17,059 nt of DNA from Chthonomonadaceae bacterium (GTDB taxonomy: Bacteria; Armatimonadota; Chthonomonadetes; Chthonomonadales; Chthonomonadaceae). Below the pieces are notes generated by a model. That model ran no database searches, had not been told where the DNA came from, and saw nothing but the letters and a program-made list of their open reading frames with translations. Position 1 is the stretch's first letter; each line of letters opens with the position of its first letter. Location: NCBI GenBank assembly GCA_014377395.1, contig JACMPS010000507.1, positions 1-17,059 of the forward strand, given 5' to 3'. The translations under genes were made by a program, and so were the position numbers. Positions 6,880 to 13,969 of this stretch are shown piece after piece.

Positions 6880-6955
6880 GCGTCCGAAGGACGCCTTTAC
6901 CGCAGGTGCTTAGCGCAGGGATAAACCAGACCGTTGATCTGATCAATACCGTTGA
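6880..6955 (-). repeat. 76-bp dispersed repeat, copy 2 (inverted)
   Basis: The reverse complement of this stretch matches 3670-3745 at 71 of 76 positions, including the GCGTCC-TTC-GGACGC hairpin at its end. The mismatches in the hairpin loop and at a neighbouring G/A leave the stem intact. Confidence 0.85.
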
Positions 6956-7051
6956 CGAACCCCACCCTAACCCTTGCATAACGGGAGTTAAGACGGCTTT
7001 ATTTAATCTAATTTGCGTAACGTAAGTTCAGAAGTCCGAGGTCGGAGACTC

Positions 7052-7792
7052 TCATTGAGTTTGGAAAAGGGCGTCGGTGAGACCCGTATCTGCTTTTGCA
7101 TCGCGGTATTCCATGACGGCAGCGAGCTGACCTTCGGCGTTACGAATTTCGCATCGTTCGGGAAGCCAGATGCCGGGGCTAACCTCTTTTTCACCGAGGT
7201 AAAGGAAAGAGGCACGCAAATGATTGTCGGCGTCAAACCAACGGCGCGAACGAACGATGTGCGTTTTCGGCTCGACGGAAACCACAAAGTAGGAAGATTT
7301 TTCCTCGCTGTTGTAGCGCAATTCGTAAACATCAAGGCGGGCTTCGGTTTTAACAAACTTCGGCTTGAGAAAGTCAAGTGTTCCTTCGGCAATCAACCCT
7401 GCAAACTCCATTAGCGATTGACGTTTAGCGGGCGAAGTTTTCAGGTCTTCCGACTTTTTGATGTGAAGTTTTGAGACGGTGTAGGAGCGTTTCGTCCCAT
7501 TGAGAATCATCGTTCCGTCCCCGAAAACGCGGGAGTTTCCTTCAAGGCGCAACTGATCGGGGCTTCGATAATACAGTGTGAGATGCTTGAGGCGGTATAT
7601 TGTGGAGAAGTCTCGTCCGATTTTCTCCAGTTCTGCGGAATCGAGTTTGGTCACTTCGACTTTGACGGTCAAATCTTTGAGTGAAGTTACTTGAAGGGTA
7701 GGACTACTCCGCTTCAGTTCATCGGCTTTTACGCCAACACTCAGCAACACGGCAAAAGCGGCAAACGGCGCGATTCGGTTTCTCAAAGTCAT
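7052..7792 (-). CDS. LolA-like outer-membrane lipoprotein-sorting protein
   Basis: The 246-residue product starts with a clear signal peptide (TLRNR, a hydrophobic core, then cleavage after VKA at residue 23) and is expected in the periplasm. The rest fits the LolA/LolB/RseB-like half-barrel fold: LTLYYRSPDQLRLEGNSR near residue 92, an insoluble-ligand-type strand GDGTMILNGTKRSYTVS, then YELRYN, a repeated-strand region SYFVVSVEPKTHIVRSRRWFD, and GIWLPERCEIRN near the end. LolA carries lipoproteins to the outer membrane; many paralogues of this size have unknown cargo. The ATG at 7792 has AAGGAG eleven bases upstream. A consensus promoter (7846-7874) sits between this gene and the stop of the peptidase gene. 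The presence of this family supports a two-membrane envelope. Confidence 0.75.
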   Translation of the reverse strand: MTLRNRIAPFAAFAVLLSVGVKADELKRSSPTLQVTSLKDLTVKVEVTKLDSAELEKIGRDFSTIYRLKHLTLYYRSPDQLRLEGNSRVFGDGTMILNGTKRSYTVSKLHIKKSEDLKTSPAKRQSLMEFAGLIAEGTLDFLKPKFVKTEARLDVYELRYNSEEKSSYFVVSVEPKTHIVRSRRWFDADNHLRASFLYLGEKEVSPGIWLPERCEIRNAEGQLAAVMEYRDAKADTGLTDALFQTQ

Positions 7793-7845
7793 GGGATCGG
7801 TGCGCTCCTTGGTCCTTCCCGGAAAAGTTTGGGTCTGACGGACAA

Positions 7846-7874
7846 AGTATATCTTAGATCGGTCAGGATGTCAA
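7846..7874 (-). promoter_or_regulatory. Consensus promoter of the LolA-like gene
   Basis: On the minus strand, a perfect TTGACA (7874-7869), a 17-bp spacer and TATACT (7851-7846) lie immediately after the stop codon of the peptidase gene (7883). The transcript would start near 7839, giving a leader of about 47 nt. The gene is therefore not solely dependent on the upstream peptidase promoter. Confidence 0.7.
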
Positions 7875-7882
7875 AGTCAGCG

Positions 7883-9004
7883 TCAAAGCCCGATAGTTCG
7901 CAGGGTAGGGGAAGGGGGCGTATTCAGTGAACGCAATCCGGTTTCGGTCATTGTCACGATGTTTTCGATACGAACCCCAAAGCGACCGGGCAAATAAATT
8001 CCCGGCTCATCGGAAAAGCACATTCCCGGCAAAAGCGGCTCATGGTTGCCTTCGACGATGTAAGGCGGCTCATGCGTAGAAAGTCCGATACCGTGTCCCG
8101 TTCGATGCACGAAAAACTCACCGTACTCCGCTTTTGTGATCACGTCACGGGCAAAGCGATCCGCCCTTTCGCCGCTCGTTCCCGGCTTCACGTTCTCCAT
8201 GACGGCACTGTGGGCGCGATAGACGATTTCGTAAACTTTAGCGGCGTCCGGGTCAGAGGGCGTTCCAAAACAAACCGTGCGCGTGATATCCGAAGCGTAA
8301 TGCTCCCACACACAGCCGAGGTCTAGAATGACCACGTCTCCACCTTTCAAGGTTGTTGTTCCGGTATGATGATGAGGCAGAGCGGCGTTCGCGCCAAAGC
8401 AAACAAGAGGGGAAAATGAGGGCGAAGTATTGCGTCGTTTCATCTCTTGCAGAATGATTTCCCTCATCTCCATTTCATTAATTCCGGCTTTGAGTTGTAT
8501 GACCGTTGCCTCGAAAATCTCGTCTATGAGGAGGGCGGCACGCTCCATCGAAGCCAGTTCCGACGCAGTTTTGATTTGGCGTAAACTCGCCATCATCCTT
8601 CCAGCGGGGGCAAACCGAACACCAGGGAAGAGTGATTGCATCGCCAGCAAGTGAACGCTGAGCAACTCGTCATCGATGAGGACGACAGAACCGGAATCCA
8701 CTTCATAGCGCGAAAAGAGCGTTTGCACCTCTGTGTACCAGCCGCTTTCGTCGCTCCACCCGAAAACCTCCGAAACTTCGGCAGGGGTTTTCAGTGCTTG
8801 CGGCGCGTTCATCGCCGGAACTACAAACGCCGCTCTTTGTTCCTCGTCCTGCGGCACGAACAACCCGACAAAACGCTCGTGTCCACCCTCACGCCATCCC
8901 GTCAGATAACGCATCGCATCGGTTCCTGCCAGCAAGGTCAGCGAAACCTCTTCCGCTTTCATCTTTGTCTTCAAGGTGGTGATACGCTGTTGATCATCGT
9001 TCAC
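7883..9004 (-). CDS. M24-family Xaa-Pro peptidase (aminopeptidase P / prolidase type)
   Basis: The product is 373 residues from the GTG at 9004. Residues about 1-145 form the creatinase-type N-terminal domain (LLAGTDAMRYLTGWREG) and 150-373 the pita-bread catalytic domain. All five metal ligands are present: Asp228 (VILDLG), Asp239 (SDITRTV), His304 (RTGHGIGL), Glu333 (DEPGIYLPG) and Glu347 (RIENIV). The neighbouring HHHTGTTT segment (211-218) carries the usual substrate-side His. It should be a cytoplasmic dinuclear-metal enzyme that removes residues next to proline; aminopeptidase versus dipeptidase activity is not decidable here. I prefer the GTG at 9004 because GAGAG lies eight bases upstream. 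A GTG at 9043 would add 13 residues without a ribosome site. There is no signal peptide. Confidence 0.92.
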   Translation of the reverse strand: MNDDQQRITTLKTKMKAEEVSLTLLAGTDAMRYLTGWREGGHERFVGLFVPQDEEQRAAFVVPAMNAPQALKTPAEVSEVFGWSDESGWYTEVQTLFSRYEVDSGSVVLIDDELLSVHLLAMQSLFPGVRFAPAGRMMASLRQIKTASELASMERAALLIDEIFEATVIQLKAGINEMEMREIILQEMKRRNTSPSFSPLVCFGANAALPHHHTGTTTLKGGDVVILDLGCVWEHYASDITRTVCFGTPSDPDAAKVYEIVYRAHSAVMENVKPGTSGERADRFARDVITKAEYGEFFVHRTGHGIGLSTHEPPYIVEGNHEPLLPGMCFSDEPGIYLPGRFGVRIENIVTMTETGLRSLNTPPSPTLRTIGL

Positions 9005-9063
9005 GTTCGGTCTCTCTTTGTCGGAATTTGGTGGGAAAGCCACAGCCGTTTTGTTTCCGATTC

Positions 9064-9069
9064 ATTATA
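9064..9069 (-). promoter_or_regulatory. Probable -10 box of the M24 peptidase gene
   Basis: A perfect TATAAT (9069-9064 on the minus strand) lies upstream of the peptidase gene and would start transcription near 9057. No -35 hexamer is found at 16-18 bp (TTGAAA is 23 bp away), so confidence is limited. Confidence 0.4.
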
Positions 9070-9121
9070 ACCGAAGAGAGACGAATCTCACGTTTCAACC
9101 CCTACTTCTAAAATTCGTACA

Positions 9122-9135
9122 TAAAATTAATTTTA
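9122..9135. repeat. 14-bp perfect AT palindrome
   Basis: TAAAATTAATTTTA is a perfect palindrome between the divergent peptidase gene and the small-RNA promoter. It could be an operator or simply AT-rich intergenic DNA. Confidence 0.4.
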
Positions 9136-9238
9136 CGGAAATAAGCTTTCAATCAAGTTAAGCAGTGGGAGAGATCTCAATTGCGTGATCGTGTAAGCGA
9201 AAGGGGCGATGAGGAGCAAAATTGTTTTCTGTGGACTA

Positions 9239-9267
9239 TTGACACCCTGAGTAACAAGGGGTATATC
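9239..9267 (+). promoter_or_regulatory. Promoter of the candidate small RNA
   Basis: A perfect TTGACA (9239-9244), 17-bp spacer and TATATC (9262-9267) lie in a 477-bp stretch with no gene on either strand. Transcription would start near 9274 and run plus-ward to the terminator at 9424-9480. Confidence 0.6.
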
Positions 9268-9273
9268 CTACTC

Positions 9274-9480
9274 AATCTAATTTCCATAGGATTTGGTGGA
9301 GAGCAACAGGAAGCCGTCAACACTTCAGGTTTCTGTTTGCCGAATCCTACAGGAGCGAGAGTAGACCTACTCTCTGGTAGACATTAGTAAAGAACGACGC
9401 AAGTCATTCAGTATTTTTGTAAGCCAGCATCTTTCAGAGGTCCGCATTTTGCGGTCACTGTTACGGATGCTGGTTTTTTT
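9274..9480 (+). ncRNA. Candidate structured small RNA of about 207 nt, family not recognised
   Basis: The stretch runs from a predicted start near 9274 to the T-run ending at 9480 and lies between a divergent and a convergent gene, so it is not the leader of any gene. Three hairpins can be drawn. The first has TAGGATT (9287-9293) pairing with AATCCTA (9343-9349), enclosing AACAGGAA (9305-9312) with TTTCTGTT (9330-9337, one G-U pair). The second is GAGAGTA-GACC-TACTCTC (9357-9374), perfect. The third is the terminator. There is no ATG before 9467; a GTG at 9296 opens only 22 codons. It lacks the hallmarks I know for tmRNA, RNase P RNA and the signal-recognition RNA. A 6S-type RNA is not excluded, although the ends do not form the expected long closing stem. 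Existence is inferred from the promoter, structure and terminator only. Confidence 0.55.
9424..9480 (+). terminator. Rho-independent terminator with an internal hairpin
   Basis: CCAGCATC (9424-9431) pairs perfectly with GATGCTGG (9466-9473) and is followed directly by seven T (9474-9480). Inside the stem is a second small hairpin, CCGCA-TTT-TGCGG (9442-9454). The T-run exists only on the plus strand, so it ends transcription coming from the left. Confidence 0.75.
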
Positions 9481-9546
9481 GTGTTTGAGCCGAAGTATCC
9501 CCTGCAAGGTACATCTAAAGATGATCGGTAGCTAATCAAGGTCACG

Positions 9547-11481
9547 CTAAATGAAAATCTTGTAAACGGGGATTCCCGTAATCGCTCCGTACAATACCCA
9601 GACCGATCCTGTGACATAGTCACCGAGAATCAAGCCGAGGAAAAACGGGATCGCGGTCTGGTAGGCACGCATTCCGCCGAAGCGCACGATCAGCATTTTG
9701 ACCAGCCACGCCACAAAGAAACAAAACCAGAAATAGTCCATTGCAAAGGAGACCGCAAGGGCATAACCCGCTGGGTGAAACGGAAACCAGAGGAAGGAGC
9801 CACGCATCACCCGGAGGAAAATGGTGAGAATGGCACCGCCGATCAGGTAAGCCTGTTGATTGTAATTGACGTGATTTGGTGTCTGGAGCCAGCCCTGCAA
9901 TCGCTCATAACTCTCCGCGCCCACCCACCATTTGTAGCCCACCGCCTTTGATCTGGCACCGTCCGTAAAGGTGACGTGCAGATTTGCCCAGCAAACAAAC
10001 ACAAATCCCCAGACAAGCGCAAGGGCGATCACAAAGATCATCGTGCGCCGCCGAATTCCCGCCGAGTCGCCTATTTTCATTGCTTCGAGTTCGTTCGGCA
10101 TCGGGTGGCAACGATAGCCGCGATTGTACCAGTGCATCGTGGAAAGTGCCGTGAGATTACTTGCTCCGATCTCCTGACTGCCGAACACGGAAACCAGAAC
10201 GGTGCGCGGATTGACAAAGTTGATCTCGTGCGGCGTTCCGAGTTCGGCGCGAACGCGGGTGATCGTGAGAGCAAGCAGAAAGTAGATTCCAAAAAACATT
10301 GAGGCGACCCAGAACGAGAGCCCGAGTTTTGCACTGAACCCCGCCAGAATCAAGATTCCCGCGCCGATTCCCAGAAACGCATAGCGATAAAGCCGCGCCT
10401 CCGGGTCCTTTGAGTTTCGCTTAAAGGCTTCTCGCCATGCCTCTCTGACGGGCTTGCGGAGTGCCCATGCAATCGTCACGCCCCACGCAAGCCATGCACC
10501 GCTCGACTGTTGCTCGAAAAACGGAAAGCCCTGATTGCCCTGCCCGTCCCATCCCGCCGCGTTCCCCGTAACCTGAAACAGAAGTCGTGCGATAAAGAAA
10601 AACCAGCAGGAAAAGGACAGTTCAAGGGGAACGAAGTACGCCAGTCCAATCGCAAACGGATAAAGCGCAAGGTTCAATCCACTCAGCACATTCCAGGGAC
10701 GCGCCCCGAAAAGTTGACCGATGTTGTATTGCTTCACAAATTCAAGATAGGGGAGTGAGGGATAGAGAACGTGAAAACCGTTGAGCAGATCAATAAACAT
10801 TGCAATGCCGAAACCAATCCACATCAGCCGCGAAGAGAGAATTTTCACGCCCGCGTTTTCGGTGAGGGCAAGCGGAATCTGTACAATCGGAAAGGAAAGA
10901 CGTTCGTGATCCGCCCAGGTGCGGCGCACAAGAATGTTGAGGCAGAAACACACACTGATCAGAGTTCCAAGAAATAGTCCCCACCACAGAAGCGGCACGA
11001 TAAAGGGACCCCACATCGCAGGATCATAAGGCGAGACATTGCCCTGATAAAAGCCTTTGAGAGCGGTGGGATCGGAGACAAGCCAGAACGTGGGAAGCAA
11101 AGGAAAAAAGAGGCTTTGCCAGTTGTTTTCCGGGGAGGCGTAGCGGTGCGCGTGACCAATCGAACCAAACAGGTTTTGCAAAAGGTCGTGTCCGGCAAGC
11201 AGGGTTCCCATGACCAGAAAGGTGTAGACGGTGAGCAACTCGGCTTGCGAGAACATGAGTTTCGGCGCATATTTTCTCAGGACAAGATTACCCAGTGCCA
11301 GCAAAAAAAGAAAGAAAACGGGCGTGACAAAAAGCGGTAAACTGGTGCCGTCGAGCGTGAAGTACCGCACCTCAACAAGTGTAACCCAGTAGCAATTAAC
11401 GGCACTGAGCAGGAGCGAAAGCAAAATCGAACGCAGTGTGACGCCGCGCTTTGCGGGTGGAGAGGCAATTTCTGATTCCAT
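9547..11481 (-). CDS. DUF6785/DUF6784-type polytopic membrane protein, function unknown
   Basis: The 644-residue product has about a dozen or more hydrophobic segments spread over its whole length, beginning LRSILLSLLLSAVNCYWVTL (residues 17-36), and no signal peptide. It matches my memory of the DUF6785 (N-terminal) plus DUF6784 (C-terminal) pair, common in Armatimonadota and planctomycete-like bacteria. Recognisable phrases are LLTVYTFLVMGTLLAGHDLL, RRTWADHERLSFPIVQIPLA in a cytoplasmic loop, and RGYRCHPMPNELEAMKIGD later. The length and spacing of helices recall oligopeptide-transporter-like proteins, but no substrate is known and none is proposed. The ATG at 11479-11481 has only a weak ribosome site. 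The gene is alone on its strand; its 3' end faces the small-RNA terminator 66 bp away. Confidence 0.75.
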   Translation of the reverse strand: MESEIASPPAKRGVTLRSILLSLLLSAVNCYWVTLVEVRYFTLDGTSLPLFVTPVFFLFLLALGNLVLRKYAPKLMFSQAELLTVYTFLVMGTLLAGHDLLQNLFGSIGHAHRYASPENNWQSLFFPLLPTFWLVSDPTALKGFYQGNVSPYDPAMWGPFIVPLLWWGLFLGTLISVCFCLNILVRRTWADHERLSFPIVQIPLALTENAGVKILSSRLMWIGFGIAMFIDLLNGFHVLYPSLPYLEFVKQYNIGQLFGARPWNVLSGLNLALYPFAIGLAYFVPLELSFSCWFFFIARLLFQVTGNAAGWDGQGNQGFPFFEQQSSGAWLAWGVTIAWALRKPVREAWREAFKRNSKDPEARLYRYAFLGIGAGILILAGFSAKLGLSFWVASMFFGIYFLLALTITRVRAELGTPHEINFVNPRTVLVSVFGSQEIGASNLTALSTMHWYNRGYRCHPMPNELEAMKIGDSAGIRRRTMIFVIALALVWGFVFVCWANLHVTFTDGARSKAVGYKWWVGAESYERLQGWLQTPNHVNYNQQAYLIGGAILTIFLRVMRGSFLWFPFHPAGYALAVSFAMDYFWFCFFVAWLVKMLIVRFGGMRAYQTAIPFFLGLILGDYVTGSVWVLYGAITGIPVYKIFI

Positions 11482-11599
11482 GTCTTAGTTATGACGCATA
11501 AGGACGGTTTTTGTCGCGTCGAGTGTTGAAAATTTAGTTTTGGTGACTCACGTTACGCAAAGGACACAAGTCAACCACCCGCCTGTCTTGGAGCAAAAA

Positions 11600-11850
11600 G
11601 AGACATGGAGTGAAGCCCCCACCCTGATCTCGTCCAATGGTGACTCCCCCAAAATCCGGGAGAGGGGAGCCAATACAAAATGCCCGTTTCTTCTCTACTT
11701 TCCTCTTTGCGCCTTTGTGTCTTTGCGTGAGATTTCCCGCATCTGTCTTTCCTAATCCTTACCACCTACTTCCTGAACCACCTACTTCCTGACTCTGCTG
11801 GTGGAGCGAGCGGTAGATTGTATCTCCTTACGTATGGTGAGTTGGGAAGT
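11600..11850 (+). repeat. Composite intergenic repeat, copy B
   Basis: This matches copy A (4889-5097) in three ordered blocks: GAGACATGGAGTGA through CCCCCAAAATCCGGGAGAGG to GAGCCAATACAAA (11600-11680); the 30-bp core at 11703-11732 (29 of 30 identical); and a diverged tail with GTATCTCCTTACGTATGGTG. Compared with copy A it is expanded between core and tail, where the 16-bp tandem duplication lies. Confidence 0.7.
11761..11792 (+). repeat. 16-bp perfect tandem duplication
   Basis: ACCACCTACTTCCTGA occurs twice head to tail with no mismatch (11761-11776, 11777-11792). Confidence 0.9.
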
Positions 11851-11901
11851 AACAATCTATTGCTCTGTTGGCTTGGGATCTTTCTCTTCCGCCACTATCT
11901 C

Positions 11902-11910
11902 TGGTACACT
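11902..11910 (+). promoter_or_regulatory. Extended -10 promoter of the pyrF-tsaE-tsaB-FIST operon
   Basis: TGGTACACT carries a TG one base before TACACT, the extended -10 form. The -35 region (TTCTCT at 17 bp) is poor, as is usual for that promoter class. The start would be near 11917, about 40 nt before the pyrF TTG. Confidence 0.45.
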
Positions 11911-11956
11911 ATCCTCAATAAATCCTTAACAAAACGATAGAACATAGGAGTTTTTC

Positions 11957-12694
11957 TTGACCCTCTCCCCTCTTGCAAAAGAAAGAATCATCGTTGCCAT
12001 TGATGTCGAAACTTCGGCGGAGGCAGCTCAACTCGTTTCCGCTCTTAAAGAGGAAGTTGGTGTCTTTAAGATTGGGCTGGAACTGCTTACCTCCGAGGGG
12101 CCCGGTGCGCTCGATATTCTGCAAAACGCAGGAGCGGGAAAAATCTTTTACGACGTGAAACTCCACGACATTCCAAACACGGTAGCGGGTGCCATGCGTG
12201 GCATCGCAAAGTCGGGAGCGTGGTGCGTGACGGTTCACACTTCGGGTGGTTTTGCCATGCTGAAAGCCGCCGTAAGCACCGCGAAACAGGGCAAAGTCAA
12301 CGGCTCCCGTCCTCTTGTGCTGGGAGTCACCGTACTGACTTCGATTTCGCAAGATGCCCTTAATTCGGAACTAAATGTAGAGGGAGAGATCACCCGGCAA
12401 GTTGTTCGGCTTGCACAGCTCGCACAAAAGGCGGGATGTGACGGCGTGATCGCGTCCCCATTGGAGATTTCCGCAATTCGTGAAGCCATTTCCAACCCCG
12501 AATTTTTGATCGTGACGCCGGGAGTGCGCCCTGCGGGTTCCGCGCCCGGCGATCAGGCGCGGGTGATGACACCGGGTGACGCAATCCGTGCCGGCGCGAG
12601 TTATCTGGTGATCGGGCGACCGATTACGCAAGCCGCTGATCCTGTTTTTGCCGCTCGTTCTATTGCTGAGGAGATCGCCGATGCGCTCCGCTGA
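11957..12694 (+). CDS. pyrF: PyrF: orotidine 5'-phosphate decarboxylase
   Basis: The 245-residue enzyme catalyses the last step of UMP synthesis, decarboxylating orotidine 5'-phosphate in the cytoplasm. The barrel motifs of the group I enzyme are in place: VAIDV with Asp16, FKIG with Lys38, and the catalytic block FYDVKLHDIPNT with Asp66, Lys68 and Asp71. Also present are VTVHTSGG, TPGVRP (187-192) and the phosphate-gripping VIGRPI with Arg221. Length is normal for bacterial PyrF. The start is TTG, preceded by TAGGAG at six bases, and no in-frame ATG lies near enough to replace it. It is the first gene of a tight operon: the tsaE start overlaps its end by 14 nt. Confidence 0.97.
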   Translation: MTLSPLAKERIIVAIDVETSAEAAQLVSALKEEVGVFKIGLELLTSEGPGALDILQNAGAGKIFYDVKLHDIPNTVAGAMRGIAKSGAWCVTVHTSGGFAMLKAAVSTAKQGKVNGSRPLVLGVTVLTSISQDALNSELNVEGEITRQVVRLAQLAQKAGCDGVIASPLEISAIREAISNPEFLIVTPGVRPAGSAPGDQARVMTPGDAIRAGASYLVIGRPITQAADPVFAARSIAEEIADALR

Positions 12695-13178
12695 AGCAAC
12701 TCTGACCATGAATAACCCTGCGCTCACCCGTGCATTCGGGGAGAGGCTGGGGCGTCTTCTGAAAGCCGGAGATGTCGTGGCACTTTTCGGCGACCTCGGT
12801 GCGGGGAAAACAACGCTGACGCAGGGGATTGCCGCTGGGTTAGAGATTGATGATGAGGTGGACAGCCCGACTTATCTGCTCGTGCAGGAGCATAGGGGGC
12901 GGCTTACCCTGTTCCACGCCGACCTTTACCGCATTGAGGATTCGTCCTCACTGACGGAGATGGGCTTTGAGGAATACTTCGAGCGTGAAGGCGTTACCGT
13001 GATCGAATGGGCGGAAAGGGCAACCAATATTTTGCCAGAAGAGCGTCTGGAAATCCATTTGCGCTACACTCCCGCGGCGGAAGACACACGGGAAATCACC
13101 TTAAAAGGGTGGGGAACACGCTTTTCTCAATTGTTGGAGTCTGTTAAGGTAGAGGCACATAGGGCGGAAGCACAATGA
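12681..13178 (+). CDS. tsaE: TsaE: ATPase of the tRNA threonylcarbamoyladenosine (t6A) machinery
   Basis: The 165-residue protein has the TsaE signature: Walker A GDLGAGKTT (37-45), the switch motif DSPTY (61-65), the Walker B-like HADLYR (79-84) and EWAER (109-113). In bacteria TsaE binds the TsaB-TsaD complex and hydrolyses ATP to reset it between rounds of t6A37 modification of ANN-decoding tRNAs; it is cytoplasmic. The ATG at 12681 is chosen because GAGGAG lies seven bases upstream, inside the pyrF 3' end; an ATG at 12708 is possible but has no ribosome site. The 14-nt overlap with pyrF and the 4-nt ATGA overlap with tsaB imply translational coupling. The C-terminal 25 residues are less conserved. 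Confidence 0.95.
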   Translation: MRSAEATLTMNNPALTRAFGERLGRLLKAGDVVALFGDLGAGKTTLTQGIAAGLEIDDEVDSPTYLLVQEHRGRLTLFHADLYRIEDSSSLTEMGFEEYFEREGVTVIEWAERATNILPEERLEIHLRYTPAAEDTREITLKGWGTRFSQLLESVKVEAHRAEAQ

Positions 13179-13969
13179 GCAACCTCGATCCCCTTTTCGA
13201 GCGCGTCGGTCTGGGGCTGGACACGTCCGGTGATGTTTGCTCGATAGCGATCAGCCGGGGCAGAACCCTGTTATCAGAATACCGCTTTACGCACCGAATG
13301 CACCTTTCGGAGCGGATGCTCGATGACCTTGTACGTCTTCTGGAGAGTTGTGATCTGACCTTAAAAGAGGTGGATTATTTTGCGGTAGGGATTGGTCCCG
13401 GCTCTTTCACCGGAACCCGTGTCGCGGTCACGACCGTCAAAATGTTGGCGGACACCCTCCAGAAGCCCGTCTACGGCGTCAATTCTCTAGGGGCGATTGC
13501 GTCCGATTATTTCGGTGTGGCGTCGGTGGTGGCTCCGCTGACCCTCTGTCGCAAGCGAGACGTTTATTTCGCGCTTTATCACGCCGCCGAAAAAGCCATA
13601 CAGGTTTTGGAGAGTGAAAACGAGTTCCAAACGCAAGTCTCGCCCCAGATCATTTCGCTCGATGAGTTGCCGACCCTCTTGCAAACCGCCGGAATTTCCG
13701 ATATTCTCTTTACGGGTGACGCGCAAGCCCTGCTTACCCCGGAGGATCGAACCGCTCTGGGGGCGAACAACGTCTTATTTCGTATCGCAAAGAGGAGTGT
13801 TTCGCTGGCTTCTCAGGCACTGAGCCTTGCACAAACTCGAATTTTAAGGGGCGATAGAGGCGATGACCCAGTGCTTCTGACGCCGCTTTATCTCGCTCTT
13901 CCGCCGATTTCACAACCAAAAATTCCGTATGTCACTTTGCCGAACGCGCAACAATCGGGTGCCGATTAA
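13175..13969 (+). CDS. tsaB: TsaB: t6A biosynthesis scaffold subunit (inactive Kae1-like)
   Basis: The 264-residue protein belongs to the TsaD/Kae1/TsaB ASKHA family. The N-terminal lobe shows GLGLDTSGDVCSIAI (12-26), HLSERMLDDLVRLL (43-56), VDYFAVGIGPGSFTGTR (66-82) and KPVYGVNSLGAIA. These are the usual TsaB strands and the GPGSFTGTR signature. TsaB has no enzyme activity of its own; it dimerises with TsaD and links it to TsaE. The TsaD metal-binding HxxxH motif is absent, as expected. It starts at ATGA overlapping the tsaE stop and ends in TAATG, sharing one base with the next gene. The rimI gene that often follows tsaB is missing, and a FIST-domain gene takes its place. tsaC and tsaD are not in the window. 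Confidence 0.93.
   Translation: MSNLDPLFERVGLGLDTSGDVCSIAISRGRTLLSEYRFTHRMHLSERMLDDLVRLLESCDLTLKEVDYFAVGIGPGSFTGTRVAVTTVKMLADTLQKPVYGVNSLGAIASDYFGVASVVAPLTLCRKRDVYFALYHAAEKAIQVLESENEFQTQVSPQIISLDELPTLLQTAGISDILFTGDAQALLTPEDRTALGANNVLFRIAKRSVSLASQALSLAQTRILRGDRGDDPVLLTPLYLALPPISQPKIPYVTLPNAQQSGAD

Larger units (their letters stand above)
11482..11956. other. 475-bp gene-free gap upstream of pyrF
   Basis: The gap holds copy B of the composite repeat (11600-11850), a 16-bp tandem duplication (11761-11792) and the pyrF promoter region. No gene with coding character was found on either strand. Confidence 0.8.

Noticed and set aside
9265..9293. ATCCTAC (9265-9271) could pair with TAGGAT (9287-9292) as an alternative to the downstream AATCCTA, which would look like a switching riboswitch.
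   Set aside because: The first segment overlaps the predicted -10 box (9262-9267) and lies before the predicted transcript start near 9274, so it would not be in the RNA. There is also no plus-strand gene downstream to regulate.
11744..11956. A pyrimidine-responsive leader (PyrR-type attenuator) before pyrF.
   Set aside because: No anti-terminator/terminator pair with a T-run and no PyrR-binding-like loop is visible; the gap is occupied by a repeat and an extended -10 promoter about 40 nt before the start.
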